This document shows positions 25,101 through 37,320 of a stretch of 64,000 nt of DNA, piece by piece (the stretch's first letter is position 1; every line of letters begins with the position of its first letter). The translations under genes were made by a program, and so were the position numbers. The DNA lies in the NCBI GenBank assembly GCA_030141605.1, contig JAQGDQ010000358.1:90001-154000 (forward strand). Reading direction: 5' to 3'. The notes beneath the pieces were generated by a model. That model saw only the letters and a program-made list of their open reading frames with translations. It was not told where the DNA came from and ran no database searches. This DNA is from Tubiluchus corallicola (lineage: Eukaryota; Priapulida; Priapulimorpha; Priapulimorphida; Tubiluchidae).

Positions 25101-26938
25101 ATTAATTAGTGCACTATGAAGGTCAAAATCAGCTGTATGCGTAAATTATGTAATATAGAGCTAGCTGGTTTTTGGTAACTTAATTTGTTTTTGCCTCTAT
25201 GGTGTTTGATTGAACCTTTTCAAAATGTTTCCATACCAAGCTCTGAGTTCTTTGAAGTTATAAGGGCAAGTATGTGCAGTATATCCAACTTCCCACTGAG
25301 TTACCCATGGTAGTGAGCTGACCGTGGATTACCTGTTTTTTGAGATATGGCAGCAAGGACGGTGGATTGTGACCAAAGCTCATAGTCCCAGCTTAGTATA
25401 ACCATCTGCATTCCTTTTGTGAGAATTCCTGATTTTTTCAAATTTTGTCTCTTATGCAGGATTGTTGTCGAGCGAGATTGTTCATTGGTTTATTCATCAC
25501 ATTTCATAGTAATTCAGCTCTTCATAGTTGAGCAATGAGCGGGTGGCATTCAGCATGTGGTAACACAAGTGTATATAGGATAATTGAATAGTTTTTTATT
25601 ATTTGAATAATAGAAAAACATTTGAAGGTTCGAATAATCGATTATTCAAGCACATCCCTAGTATATACATCTGAACATGGCTAAGACGTATTCAAACATG
25701 GCTTATATGCCTCTGTCAGCTCAAGGTTTTATTTCCAAGGATTATCCTTGGTAATTAACTAGACTCAACCATGTACTTGGCTTTGCATTATATATACCAG
25801 CTATATATACAAGTGCTTTATACTAGCTAACAGTACTTTTGCATCAGAACAGTATACCGAAAAATAATTGCAAACTGTCTGTTAATAATGATTCTCCAAT
25901 GAATAATTGCTCTAAAAATTTTGACTCTTGTACAGATATTGATTGTCCTCGAGATGGGAAAAGAAGATTTAAAACGAAACCTGTTTTCAGTTGTTATAGG
26001 ACAGTAAAATATTCAACTGATAATTCATCTAGCTTGCTGATGTTTTATAGGTAGCTGGCTGTTAGCAGGAATTCTGTTTGCTTGGCAGTTTCCGCATTTC
26101 AATGCACTCAGTTGGAATATAAAGGACCAATATAGCCGTGCAGGTTATAGAATGGTTGCTGTCATCAGACCTGACCTTTGCAAAGCTGCTGCACTACGAT
26201 ACAGGTAAGTCGTTCTAGGCAGTAAGTTGTATGGGTATAGGAAAATAACAACTTCCATTTGTGAAAATTTTGATCTCTGTTGACTCACTTGGCCTTAAAT
26301 CTCATATTTAATCAAATTATATTATTGTAATTTGTAGAGCTATACTTTGAATTACATGAAAATATGGCATATTTAGAGGGTTCTTCCTCAGTTCTTACTA
26401 TTACTATTACAGTTAATAGTGTTACTATTGAATATTACTTGAATTCCAGACAAATAGACTTTCAATTCCTAGTGATTTTTAGCAAGTTGCATTATATATA
26501 TTAAATGTGTAGTTTTTAATTTTTTATGAAGTCCACTGGTTATTCATAGGATAAATGTAAGCTTCACAAAAACAAAAGGATGCACAGGTAGCATAGTTCG
26601 TAAAATATTGAAATAAATATTTATCTTTTTTCAGTGTGGGAATAATTGGCCTCTGCTGTCTGGCACCGTATGTTGGACTTACTACTTGGATATTTGCAAT
26701 AGACTCCTTGCCATTTAATCTCTATCTAAGCTACCTAGCATGGAGGTTCTATCGTGATCCAAATGCTAAGACTTCACGTAAACTCTTCTTATTCAGTCTG
26801 ATACATCTGCCATCAATCATGTGTTTGCTAGTCATAGGTAAAAAACTAAGCAGTTCTAAACACAGTAAAAAACAATCAGTAAAAGCACTTGAAGGAGAAG
26901 GGCAGATTCCTGTTACAGCTGTGACAACTGTAAGTTGA
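22180..26938 (+). CDS. COX10: COX10, protoheme IX (heme O) farnesyltransferase (7 exons, 473 aa)
   Basis: Exons are 22180-22311, 22504-22906, 23191-23315, 23867-23937, 24582-24814, 26051-26204 and 26635-26938. All junctions are GT-AG and in phase. The first 44 residues ([20 protein letters not shown]...) are rich in His/Arg/Lys and lack acidic residues apart from one Glu, as for a mitochondrial presequence. A poorly conserved linker leads to [20 protein letters not shown]. The prenyl-substrate motif is present ([20 protein letters not shown]), as are [20 protein letters not shown] and the second site [12 protein letters not shown]. The polytopic UbiA fold is evident ([34 protein letters not shown]). 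The enzyme farnesylates heme B to heme O in the inner mitochondrial membrane, feeding COX15 and cytochrome c oxidase assembly. The start exon is the least certain part. Confidence 0.95.
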
Positions 26939-27640
26939 TGCAAATGTTTATAGATGATCAATCTAAAGAATTGCACGTAGAATATGCAATATTTGTTTTA
27001 AGTAAGAAATTTTAGGTAAAGTTTCTTAGGCAAGAAATGTAAATATGTATGTAGTGTACAGTAATACAACAGTTTTGCATAAGTAATGTTACAAGGTGCT
27101 GGAATCATTCTTAAGAACAGCTTTTTTGTTTTTGCAACAGTTTTACATTATTTGCCCTGTAGTTTTTGTATATATGTGTGCATAATAGACTGCAGAAGGT
27201 TTTTAATATTAATCAATGTTGTTTCCAACACTATGAATTTTTGATAAGGATTACAGAATGGATAAAACACAGCAAATAGCTTGATTGTGTACAAAAGTTC
27301 GATGATCTAGAATTGATAAAAGACCTTGAACATGTCGTAAAATCAGTTCTAGCATTGACAAAATACCTTGAACATGTCTTTCTGATTTACAGTACCTTAC
27401 TAATTTTTAAGGTGTTGGTATAGTTACTTAGTTACTAATTTTTTTAAAGGTGTTATAAAAAAGCAGCTAAGCATTTAAATTAGGTCACTGATTCTAATAA
27501 TTGTGTGGTTAAATCCTTATACTACCTATGCCCTTTTCACTTGTGTGCTAGTGCACATGAATGGCATGTGATCATTTTAAAAAGCAACAAGACAAAAAAT
27601 ACAGTAAAAGGCAGCACCATTAGTAAATTTATGAAAGTGG

Positions 27641-27646
27641 AATAAA
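27641..27646 (+). promoter_or_regulatory. Candidate COX10 poly(A) signal
   Basis: AATAAA lies 700 bases after the COX10 stop and 35 bases before the stop codon of the convergent aldo-keto reductase, so the two 3' UTRs would overlap if it is used. Another AATAAA lies at 28018-28023. Confidence 0.35.
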
Positions 27647-27680
27647 TTCATTATTCAAAAAAAATAACAGTTCTCATAAC

Positions 27681-30600
27681 CTAAAATAGTACCGTGGATG
27701 GTATAACACTGACGTGTAAGTCTTCATGCAAGTTGTTGAGTATTGACATTTCTTTATCTGGTATTGTGAAATCAAATATCTGAAAAAAAAACAAAATAAT
27801 GTTGTATGTTGATATACCACTTTCACTGGTTCACTAGTATTTGTGTCCTAAATAATTCGTCAATGAATGGGGTCATTTTATACTTAAGTTTCATTCTTAT
27901 TTTTTCAGACATGTAATGATTTTATATTTACAGTATTTTTTTGTTACGTTTGCAATGCAAGTCTAGGGAAGGATCACTTCATCTTTTGCAATCTAGTTAA
28001 AAATTATGAAAGTTGAAATAAAAGCCATCGCTAAAAACTAATACAGCGCTGTTGCTTTCATCAGTTGCAATATTAAAATTATGTAGCTTGCTTACATGAT
28101 TGATCTCTGTCTCAGAATAAGTGCACAACATATGTAATCATATACAATGCAGAACTTCATGGTAACCTGTATTTTTGTAAAACTATGTTTTTAGCCTAAT
28201 TTTGCCATATAGTTCTTGTTGTCACATATGTAACTATCTTACTTGAAAGCAGGATATGGACTTACTTAATAATTCATTAATCTTCGTAATTTCGTATTGT
28301 AAAATTGCATTTACTGCCTTCACATGAGGGAATCAACCTATTTATTTGTTGTATATTTCATGCAAACATCCTTGCATATTAGGTCTTACTATAGTCACTT
28401 TGGCTGCATATTCGTCTTACCATTTTAATCAAAAGTAGTATTTGATTTCCCGAAACAATTTCACTTTAGGGAAAACTGATTACCATAAGTACAAATTCTC
28501 TACATACAGAAATATTTAATGTCGTTTATCAATATGAATGCAATAACAGATGAGCTACTGCTTGAAGTATGTTAATACTGGTAGTAATACTAGTGTGATG
28601 CTTGTATGTTAATACTGTACATTATGCTTTTAGTACAAAGTGCAATTCATCCAAACTACATATACCTGTGAATTTTCTAGAACTCTTGCTTTTTGTCTTG
28701 ATTTAGGAATTACTCCAACTTCATTCTGAAACGATAATAAATATGTATACAACCTCCTTATACAGACTACTTTGGGACTGCAGAAAAGTAGGCATTATAA
28801 CAACATTAATATATACATGCCTGTGCAAACGCGAAAAAATATGGCGTTAGTCGAGGTTAGCATTCTAAACGGGGCTGTTATAACGATGTTTGACTGTATT
28901 AGCCAATTACATCTCAATGTGCTTACATAATGTGCTCATTACTTGATCCACAGTTGAACATGCATAAATTGATAACTTTAGTTAATGTTTCCTCTTTGCT
29001 TTAATATAAAACAAGTTAACGGGCATGAATTGTAATTACAAGTACTGCAGTACTTTGAAGTGAGTGCCAAAAGATTCAGTGTGGGTTTGCTTTAACTGTT
29101 TGTGATAGATAAGTACTTCAAACACGAATAGCCATATCATACAGCTAAAGTAAACAGTAAGATGCAATAGGGCAAAGTGTCAATGACATTCATAATCTAT
29201 TATCTTTACTACACAATTACTTTCATTAGATCATCCTTACTGAACGATTTTGAAAGTCTTTTAAATTCAAGTAAGTTACAACAATGTACAGTCAGGGTGG
29301 CTATACTTGCTGATTAGATACTCAGACATGCTGATATCCACATGCGAGTTCATTTGAGTGGTATAGTTTGAGAAGACAAGCTTCATTTATTTTTGATGCA
29401 GCAAAGATCAATGGACACTCATTTCTTCAAGCAGTTAACAGTTCCATATGACAAGAATGACAGTGACAAGCTCAAATATTAAAAACATTTATGTCACAAG
29501 CAAATGAGAAAATGGTCACAGTGTCCAAGCAGACAGATTTATTGAGAGCACTACTTATTTTGAACACAGCAGCCATTGCTAAATTTGAAGTAGTGCCTAA
29601 TGATGAGTGGATGACGCGTTTGCCTATGACTGTGGCTCAGATGCCCTTCAATGCTCTTGCTATTCCAGGCTCACATGATTCTGGAGCATACAACTTGACG
29701 AGAGAAATTGCATCTTGGGATAAGTTTGTCCAAGACCTCTACGATAACTTTGGTGAAGAGCAATTCAAAGGCATTTTGCATGCATATACAATTACTCAGT
29801 CATTGACCATATATGAACAATTGAAAATGGGAATTCGCTATTTGGATATGCGAATAGCTGCAAAAGATAACATTACTCACGACTGGTTTTTCTATCATAA
29901 ATTATACGGATTTAGTGCTCGAGACATGCTGGAAGAAGCTAGATATTTTTTAGTGCAACATCCGAAAGAGGTAATAGTCCTAGATTTTCAGCATTTTGCA
30001 CATTTCACAGAACTGCATCACAGTCGATTTCAGTTTTTTTTATTGGAATTGTACAGTGATATTATGGTGCCATGCCCAGTTGTTTTAGAGCAAACTATAA
30101 CATTGGAACTACTGTGGTCAATGAAGAAACAAGTCGTTGTGCTTTACACTGGATATGATGGAAATCATCCATTGTTTTGGCCAAGAACCCAGTACATGGA
30201 CAGTCCATGGCCAAATGTGCCGTATGTACCACCAATGTTAGACTACCTTGATTCAAGATATGGGGTAGATCGAATTAACCATACCAATAGTTTTTATGTG
30301 ACCCAGGGAGTTCTCAGTCCGAATAACTTCATTGAGGAGATAGTGAGAAATCCGAACACGTCATTAGAGACGACATTAGCGCAAAAATGTAATCTTGCCT
30401 TATCAGGGTGGATTCAGTGTGGGCAAGCAGGACTTCATGGTATCAATATTGTAATGACAGACTTTTGTGAATTCAGCAACATCATTTCAGCAACAATAAC
30501 ATTGAACTTTCGTGATTTCAAAAATGATTGACTAGCGTAAATGTCAAGGTTATAACAGCAAGACTGTTACAGCTCATATGTCAAACTTTCTTAATTTGTC

Positions 30601-31571
30601 AAAGCTGTCTATAGTGCTCTGCAGCAGTTGTCACTACTTTACTAGACAAAATAGCCAAGTATACCAGATGTCAGTTTCTGTTTTTAAAATGTAATGGTTA
30701 AAATAAGTATGACATACTAAGTGTAGAAATAAAAAAGTAGGACAATAAAATGCCTTATTTAAATAAAAGATGTAACCTTTAATAAAACAGCCATCGAACT
30801 ATTTTCATTGGGCAATGTTCTAAAAATTTGTGTAACATTAATTTCTGGTGTATTATGGCAAAAAAACAACTTGGCAGAGATACTTATTAGTTTTACGGAA
30901 AGAATTTTTCTAAGTTTACAATGGCGAGACCAATGACGTCCGTGTCTGTTTGAACCCAGCTCTTGATATTTGCATTATTTGATTTTCACTTGACACACTG
31001 TATAATTTGTAGCAATAACTCGGCTTAGGAACAATGTAGAAAGCAAAAATTGGCACGAAAATTAACAACAAAATATAGGATGTGAAAAATACAGTCACAT
31101 CTAAAATTTCAATTTCAATCTACTACGGGTGACTTCGTTATGCAAAAGCAAGTGTGATTGCTCATACTCACCTGTAGTGACCATCTAAGAAGAACTTGAG
31201 CAGGAGTTTTTGCCAAATGCGTCGCTATGCCAGCAACAGGAGCTCGGTCCAAAATCTCACCCTTTGCTAATGAAGACCAACCCTAAACCAAAAAAATAAT
31301 AATAAACAAACTTATTATTTCAGTAAATACAAGCATATTTGGCTGTGGTAGTTAATTAAGATTTACTTACTTAATTACAACTTCATGCAAGAAAAGTAAA
31401 AAAAAATCACAACTGAATCTCAGTGTGGGCGCAGCAGTTGGCACAATAAGTGTTGCCCAAACAGCAGAGTAGTACAAACATAGCTCACAAAGTACAATGA
31501 GCTGTCTTTAAACCTGAATTATTAAGGAGTTATTTAAATAAAATACGTAACAATAAACTACTTTCATCTGC

Positions 31572-31605
<34 letters not shown>

Positions 31606-34600
31606 CTCACCTGGAGATTAGTATTTTAATCATCCAAGGACCCCTATAAAAGTTTTGTAAACCATAACAGAGAATCCGTGCTATCTAACATGTTCCATGT
31701 ATATGTAAGAATTTACTAGTTTTGTGCCACAAAATATAGTGCAACACTTACAGCACAATTTTTACAAATATATGTCATATATTATATATCAACATATGTC
31801 ATATATTATTATATATACATAAATATAATTGTAACGTTCTATAAATACAAAAACATCTTTGATTTACCTGAACAAATATTCCTTTATTCTTGCAGTACTG
31901 TACCAAGTGCTTATTGTTCTGATAAGGGTTATATTCGATTTGGTTAACATGGGGCCTTATCTTACAGTCACACAGGAATTGCTCTAAATGAGGCACAAGA
32001 AAATTGCTAACTCCAATGGCTCTACACAAACCTAAAAAATGCAAGACCTGAAAATTAATAAATACAAATTGAAAAGTGGAATATCGCAAAGAGGAAAACA
32101 GAAAAAATTCACTAAACTGATGGTAATCGAATCATTGTGCAACGATAGAAAAGTCTTCAGTGTAATTTCCACTAAGCCATTTGTAGTTATTGGGCAACCA
32201 TGTGGAAGTTTCAGTTAAACCAAGAAACCCATTGAAGTATGGTAATTGTTAACAATAGCTAGCACTGAGAAATTACTAGACCTGATTATAATTATCAACA
32301 GTGTAGTAAAAAACATATTTGTTCACAATTCCCAGGATATGTCATTCTGTTGGCATTCACTAATGATGTTTTACTTGTTAAAGTGGGTGAACTTGTCTTT
32401 AAAACCTTGCCTTTTTCATACAACAATTCTAAAGCTTTCCACGTTTCTGCTCGAACTTGACGCTTGTTTGAACACTCAAATGTCACATCTGGCCAATGGA
32501 GCAAATATAAATCTAAAAAAATGCAAACATGTAATATTGCATAAAGAAAAACACTCAAGTTAAAAATGCTATTCCATTAAACTATAATTCATAATTTTAA
32601 GTTTTGCATGTTTTATAAAAATAGGTAATAACGTGATAACTCCACAATTATATACATCTCTGTATATTAATTTCGGTGGTATAGGACGTTTTATATATAT
32701 ATAACGTTTTATATACATATATACATACATACATATACATATATATATATATTCAACCGTTTTTTGCAAAACTTATACCTCTTACTTCTAGAGAACTGCA
32801 CAAACAGCCCCCAGACAAGCTCAATTTGTACAACTATTTGGGCATGTTTAGAAAAAATAAACCAACTCACTGAAAGAGGATGAAACAGTCTCCGGGATGT
32901 GAAGGTATCATTGAGAGAGGTGCACTAGATGAAACAGGAAGGGTGTATTTCAAAGTTCTCTTGTAATCCCCCAGTGCTCCACGCTAATTGGAATACCTAC
33001 TGTCTTTGAGTGAGAAATTTTGAGGCTGTTCCAGGCATTGTCCTCACCCACCATTCTAACATGTTATAGATTATACATGTAAGTTACATCTGTTAGCTTA
33101 TTACCATCTGAGAAGCAATAAGCAAAACTATGTAGAATGTTCGTGTATTATTGATCAGTGGTAGATGGATCTAAGAGTTTTTGTTTCACGTGGTTTCAAC
33201 TTTGTGCAAAATATTTTGAAAGATTTTGCTATGATGCTTTGCTCTTGATCTTGCTGTTGGCATTGTAAGGCATCGTCATTGTCATCATCATCACCATGAT
33301 CACTGCTTGATGAGGTGAGTTTGTGTGGTGTGGTATGGTGTAGTGGGTGCAGTGAATGTGCTGTGGTTGGTGTGGTGCAGTGGGTGTTGTGAGGTGTGGT
33401 GGTGGTGTGCCGTGAATGTTGTGCTGTAGATGGTGTAATGGGGTGGTAGGGTGTGTGGTGTAGGTGGGACGGTGTGGTGTAGTTTGGTGTTGTGGTAGGG
33501 TGTGGTATTGATGGTTAGTGTAGGTGGTGTGGTGTGAATAATGTGGAGTTGGTGTAGTGTGGCAGATGTGTTGTGTTGTGGGTGGTGTGGTGTTGTGGTA
33601 TGGTGTGGGTGGTGTGGTGTGTTGCGAGTGAGGTGGCGGGTGGTTGAGTGACATGGTGTGATGTGGTGTGGAATGTTGTTGTAAGTTTATGTCCAAAAAT
33701 CATTTTTGCGGGGTTTGGCTAGTTATTAAATTAATCTCTTCCAGCCCAGCTTGTTTTCAGCTAAGCTGGAAAGTGAAACCATGTCATAACCAGAAATTAA
33801 GCTCATTAAAAGCTGATATTCCCGGAATTGTGCAAGAAAACCTGACTGGAATGATAGATATTTAATGATATGCGGCTTTTGTCCTCCAAGCTGATGGCAG
33901 GTTTTTGTGATCAGGATGGTCAGTATGTATTATGAAAGGTTCTGATGCTTAAAGTTGTTAAAGCAAAACGCTTGCTTTAACAACACAAAAATGAGTAACA
34001 GATTTTCATCATTAAAGCGAGTCACTAAATAATGGATAATTAGGAGATGACTTACTTATATGACATGTAACACGACTGATAAAGTAAGTAGATACACCAA
34101 CATGCCCAAAACAGACGAAGTAAAAAATGGGAAAAAGTTCATATTTATACTAAATGCACCTATAGATGATTTTTTGCCAGCAATAGTAGCACAGCAGTTT
34201 CCCACCTATAATTTTACACTGTAGTTCGCGGCAGGAAACATAAAAATTGTCTATCGCTGACTGGTAGCCATAATTGTATGAAGGTAACTTGGTTATGATA
34301 AACAGTTTTTCCCGTGGTACACCACTTTTCTGCAACACAAAAATAACATCACAGTTAGGAAGAGCTTTACTAATGACAAACACGGCCCTCAGAAACAATA
34401 ATCGAAATATAATGCTAACTTGTGTCTGATACAAGGTCCTGTAGGTTCCTGAAGATGCAATATGAAGCCTGACAACAATTATATCAGTTTCTATCACAGC
34501 TTGTTGTAATACTGAAACTCGTTCCAGCTAAGGCTTTGGAACTACTTTGCAGTACAAAGAAAAGATTATATAAATGTAATAATAATGTATGTGTAAGGTA

Positions 34601-35744
34601 TGTGATTAACACAGTTATTGGCAACTTACGGTGCATGTGAAAATGAACTGTCAAGTGTGATTCACACAGAAAGAAATCAACTGTCAGCTATTCGTTAAAT
34701 TTTTTATAAGCTAGTCAGTTTTGATTTAATAATAGTTCTATCATATCATGTAAACCAAATAGCCCATAATATTATTATTTTCAATCCACCCCCTCAACTC
34801 TGTAATTTCTTTAATTTTTCTGGACCTTTTTACCTATTCTTGCCTATTCTTGTCACAAAATAATTTTATAAATGTGGGTTACACCTGTAATGTTGTTGCT
34901 ACATCTCTCTCTGTTCCATATTTCTGCGCTGTATCAATTAACCTGTATCCACATTCCTTTACAGCATAAATCATTGTGTCTACATCAACTCCACCTTGTT
35001 GGTATGTTGTTCCTGGAAAACAATAATTTTTTTAATGCATTATTACATAGCTGCACAGATACTTACTAATCAATTCTTTGAGATTCACTACACTTTTTAC
35101 AAAACTGATTAAGTAAATATGCAACAAGCTTATCATCAAAACAGTCATCGTCAACTAACATTGTAAATTCACTTCTAACCTCCAGCGAAACATTAGTTTT
35201 TACTAACTGCACTGACAAATAATATAAAATCCTTACACTGATAATGAATCAGTAGCATTTCTCTCACTAGAGTCTAATGCGAATCAAATTAAAAACCCAC
35301 TTTTAAATAATTATAATTTACATAAAAAATTATTATCCTGATCCTGTAAGTGCCATACAAATGTATAATAGTCTTGCTGAAGTTTCAATTACCAGCATTA
35401 GTTTTATAGCACGTATAATTATATAAAGGGTGTTCTGAAGAATCAGATCAGAGCTGGGCAACACTGACTGCTATAAACATAAAACATTTCTGTCAAGCTA
35501 GTATAATAAATGAAATTTTTTGGAAATAAACTACTACAACTTAGGCCTGCATTTGAGTCCCAATGGAAACACAAAACTTTTTCAAATTTTATAATTTAGT
35601 ATTGCATTTGTGCATTTTTAATTTATATGATTGCAATGCAACACAAGTGAAATTCAGTATTTCTCACTCACCCAATCCAAGTTTTGGTATTTTCACTCCA
35701 TTCGAGAGGACAAAATGTTCCACTGAAGAATCCAAGTCTATCAT
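27681..35744 (-). CDS. Aldo-keto reductase (8 exons, 286 or 293 aa) containing a nested gene
   Basis: Minus-strand exons are 35744-35672, 35012-34885, 34329-34206, 32512-32411, 32031-31868, 31282-31172, 28725-28666 and 27779-27681. The protein is a full (alpha/beta)8 NADPH-dependent carbonyl reductase. The tetrad is Asp51 (RLIDTAQ), Tyr56 (KYGTE), Lys81 (IITKLPS) and His114 (LYLLHWPDV). Cofactor-site motifs follow: RAIGVSNF, PHVNQIEYNPY, LAKGEILDR, QVLLRWSLQ, VGVIPKSRQKARVLENSQ, then IFDFTIPDKEMSILNNLHED. Length fits the family (about 270-320). The exon 4/5 junction has two solutions: a GC-AG intron (32411 to 32031), giving YEKGLCRAIG at normal family length, or a GT-AG intron (32406 to 32047), adding seven residues. 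The sixth intron (31171-28726) encloses a PLCXD gene on the other strand. The substrate cannot be told; AKR1/AKR5-like enzymes reduce aldehydes, ketones or prostaglandins. Confidence 0.92.
28745..28905. mobile_element. Possible small Tigger-like MITE
   Basis: The left side reads AACCTCCTTATACAGACTA then TTTGGGACTG, and the right side (reverse) reads CAGTCAAACATCGTTATAAC. Both resemble pogo/Tigger terminal sequences, but the two ends are not clean inverted copies of each other. It lies in the sixth intron of the reductase gene. Confidence 0.25.
29491..30531 (+). CDS. PI-PLC X domain-containing protein, PLCXD family (intronless, 346 aa)
   Basis: A single uninterrupted frame starts at ATG 29491. 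The PI-PLC X fold motifs are in order: LAIPGSHDSGAYNL with the first catalytic His (about residue 61), QLKMGIRYLDMRIAA, FFYHKLYGFSARDMLEEA with the second His, and KEVIVLDFQHF. Then come the C-terminal family blocks (QVVVLYTGYDG, LFWPRTQYMDSPWPN, FYVTQGVLSPN, GINIVMTDFCEF). Vertebrate PLCXD1-3 are 305-323 aa; this one has a slightly longer N-terminus. These proteins lack PH, EF-hand and C2 domains and are thought to hydrolyse phosphoinositides. The gene sits wholly within intron 6 of the aldo-keto reductase on the opposite strand, and the lack of introns suggests a retrocopy origin. A possible 5'-UTR acceptor lies at 29400. Confidence 0.93.
   Translation: MSQANEKMVTVSKQTDLLRALLILNTAAIAKFEVVPNDEWMTRLPMTVAQMPFNALAIPGSHDSGAYNLTREIASWDKFVQDLYDNFGEEQFKGILHAYTITQSLTIYEQLKMGIRYLDMRIAAKDNITHDWFFYHKLYGFSARDMLEEARYFLVQHPKEVIVLDFQHFAHFTELHHSRFQFFLLELYSDIMVPCPVVLEQTITLELLWSMKKQVVVLYTGYDGNHPLFWPRTQYMDSPWPNVPYVPPMLDYLDSRYGVDRINHTNSFYVTQGVLSPNNFIEEIVRNPNTSLETTLAQKCNLALSGWIQCGQAGLHGINIVMTDFCEFSNIISATITLNFRDFKND
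30744..30749 (+). promoter_or_regulatory. PLCXD poly(A) signal
   Basis: AATAAA 213 bases after the stop, followed by further A-rich hexamers near 30770 and 30781. Confidence 0.5.
31571..31607. repeat. (CT)n(GT)n microsatellite
   Basis: About 13 CT units followed by GT units, in intron 5 of the reductase gene. Confidence 0.85.
33300..33670. repeat. G/T-rich degenerate minisatellite (TGGTG family)
   Basis: About 370 bases built from short variants of GGTGTGGT and TGTAGTG, almost free of C on the + strand. The complementary His/Thr/Pro-rich open frames are artefacts of the repeat. It lies in intron 3 of the reductase gene. Confidence 0.9.
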
Positions 35745-36833
35745 GTTTAAAATAGGTTAAGGTAAGGCTGCACAGCTACAAAGTCGTTTCAAACATTGTT
35801 CAACCTGGTCGACTTGCAATGCATCTGAAAATGAAACTTACATTGCCATTAGCAGTCTGACATAATAGTAGTTATTTTTAAATGGCATTTACTTATAAAT
35901 TATAGCAGTTATGTATTTCACAAACTAAAAATTACAATTAAATCTTTTATTTTCAGCAAATCAGTTCATTATTGCTAAAGTGGACAAAATATTTAAATTT
36001 TGGCATTTATTGCCCTTATAAAAGTAAAAATTTAAAACATGTAGTAATAGGAGCATTGCTGCCATAGTAACACTATTTTTGTCAGAGTAATGTGATAGAA
36101 AGTCTCACTAACTGATAACACTGATATGTCTACAAAGATATCAGGCAGTCTGACAAAAGTCAAAAACGTCCAAATCCTTATTACTACATTAATTTAGCAC
36201 TGTGTTTAACATTACTTCTGCCAATTTTCATTCACTATTTCCTTGTTTGTTCTCTACTTGTAACTTGTAAATACTGGAAACTTGGCAAGTCTAATAAAAA
36301 TTCATAAAACCACATTAAATATTACAATTTACAACAATCATATGCTGGCGTATGTGAATGATGTTTTTGTAACAGCTGACAAATTAAGCTAAATTCTGAG
36401 CTACTTTGCCACATTAATCTTCATGCCATAATACAAACACTTCGTTTTACATGGAGCACATTTCTCAGTAATATTAAGAATGCTTAGCGAGTATTATCTC
36501 AACTGATGCAACTAGTTCTGTGCAAACCAAACTTGTCAGGAAAGCAAGTACAGTGATGGTACTAACAGACTAATTAATAGTAATTCACGAAAGAATGGAA
36601 TGTTAACTCTACTATGATGACTAACTGCTAATACTTCTACTAGTTAAGTTTCATAAAAAGCAAAAATAACATGCAAGACTTTGTCGATGGTTTCTTTTAA
36701 CCGTTTATTTATTATTGCCATGGCAGGCAAATTTATGTTAATTCATCAAAGAATTCAGTTTAACAGCAAAAAACCAAAAACGTTACACAAATGAACTCTG
36801 CCTAAATTTGACAAACATCCTTATTTCATCTTT
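35745..36833. other. Upstream region of the aldo-keto reductase, nothing recognised
   Basis: AT-rich DNA that should include the reductase promoter. No coding exon seen on either strand. Confidence 0.35.
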
Positions 36834-37056
36834 TAAACCTACGTAACTATGTACAGTCATCTACAATTTAATAATATAGTTTCAGAAATATGTACAACAA
36901 CTTACAATATTATTATTTGCCAAATCAAAAATACAGTCATATAAATAAACCTACGTAACTATGTACAGTCATCTACAATTTAATAATATAGTTTCAGAAA
37001 TATGTACAACAACTTACAATATTATTATTTGCCAAATCAAAAATACAGTCATATAA
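36834..37056. repeat. Perfect tandem duplication, 112-bp period
   Basis: Positions 36834-36944 and 36946-37056 are identical over 111 bases (from TAAACCTACGTAACTATG to ATACAGTCATATAA). With zero differences, the duplication is recent or an assembly artefact. Confidence 0.95.
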
Positions 37057-37320
37057 TTAGTTTATTTATCCTTAACAGAATAACTGTCCAATGAAACCGT
37101 AGACTACAAATTAGACACATGCAGACATTTGTAGCATTTTCTCTAATCACAAATCACAAAAATTTGGCATGCATCATAACATAGTGACATGTCAATAATA
37201 AAAACACACAAAACTAATAATTAGTAACAATGGCTAAGCCTAACCAATAATCATAAACTAAAAATAATAATTATGCCAGCTAGAAGTGTTTAAAAAACGA
37301 TTTTCATTCAAATATCACAG

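Noticed and set aside
30916-31098. Minus-strand frame containing FYIVPKP, considered as the reductase C-terminal exon
   Set aside because: No acceptor precedes it. True IPKS and FDF exons with matching phases were found at 28725-28666 and 27779-27681.
33229-33703. His/Thr/Pro-rich minus-strand open frame of 155 codons
   Set aside because: Low-complexity translation of the GT minisatellite.
34218-34329. Reductase exon 3 ending at an earlier GT (CAGT|GTAAAA)
   Set aside because: It would drop four residues before LYLLHWP. The later donor ATAG|GTGGGA restores IIDLYLLHWP and the phase.
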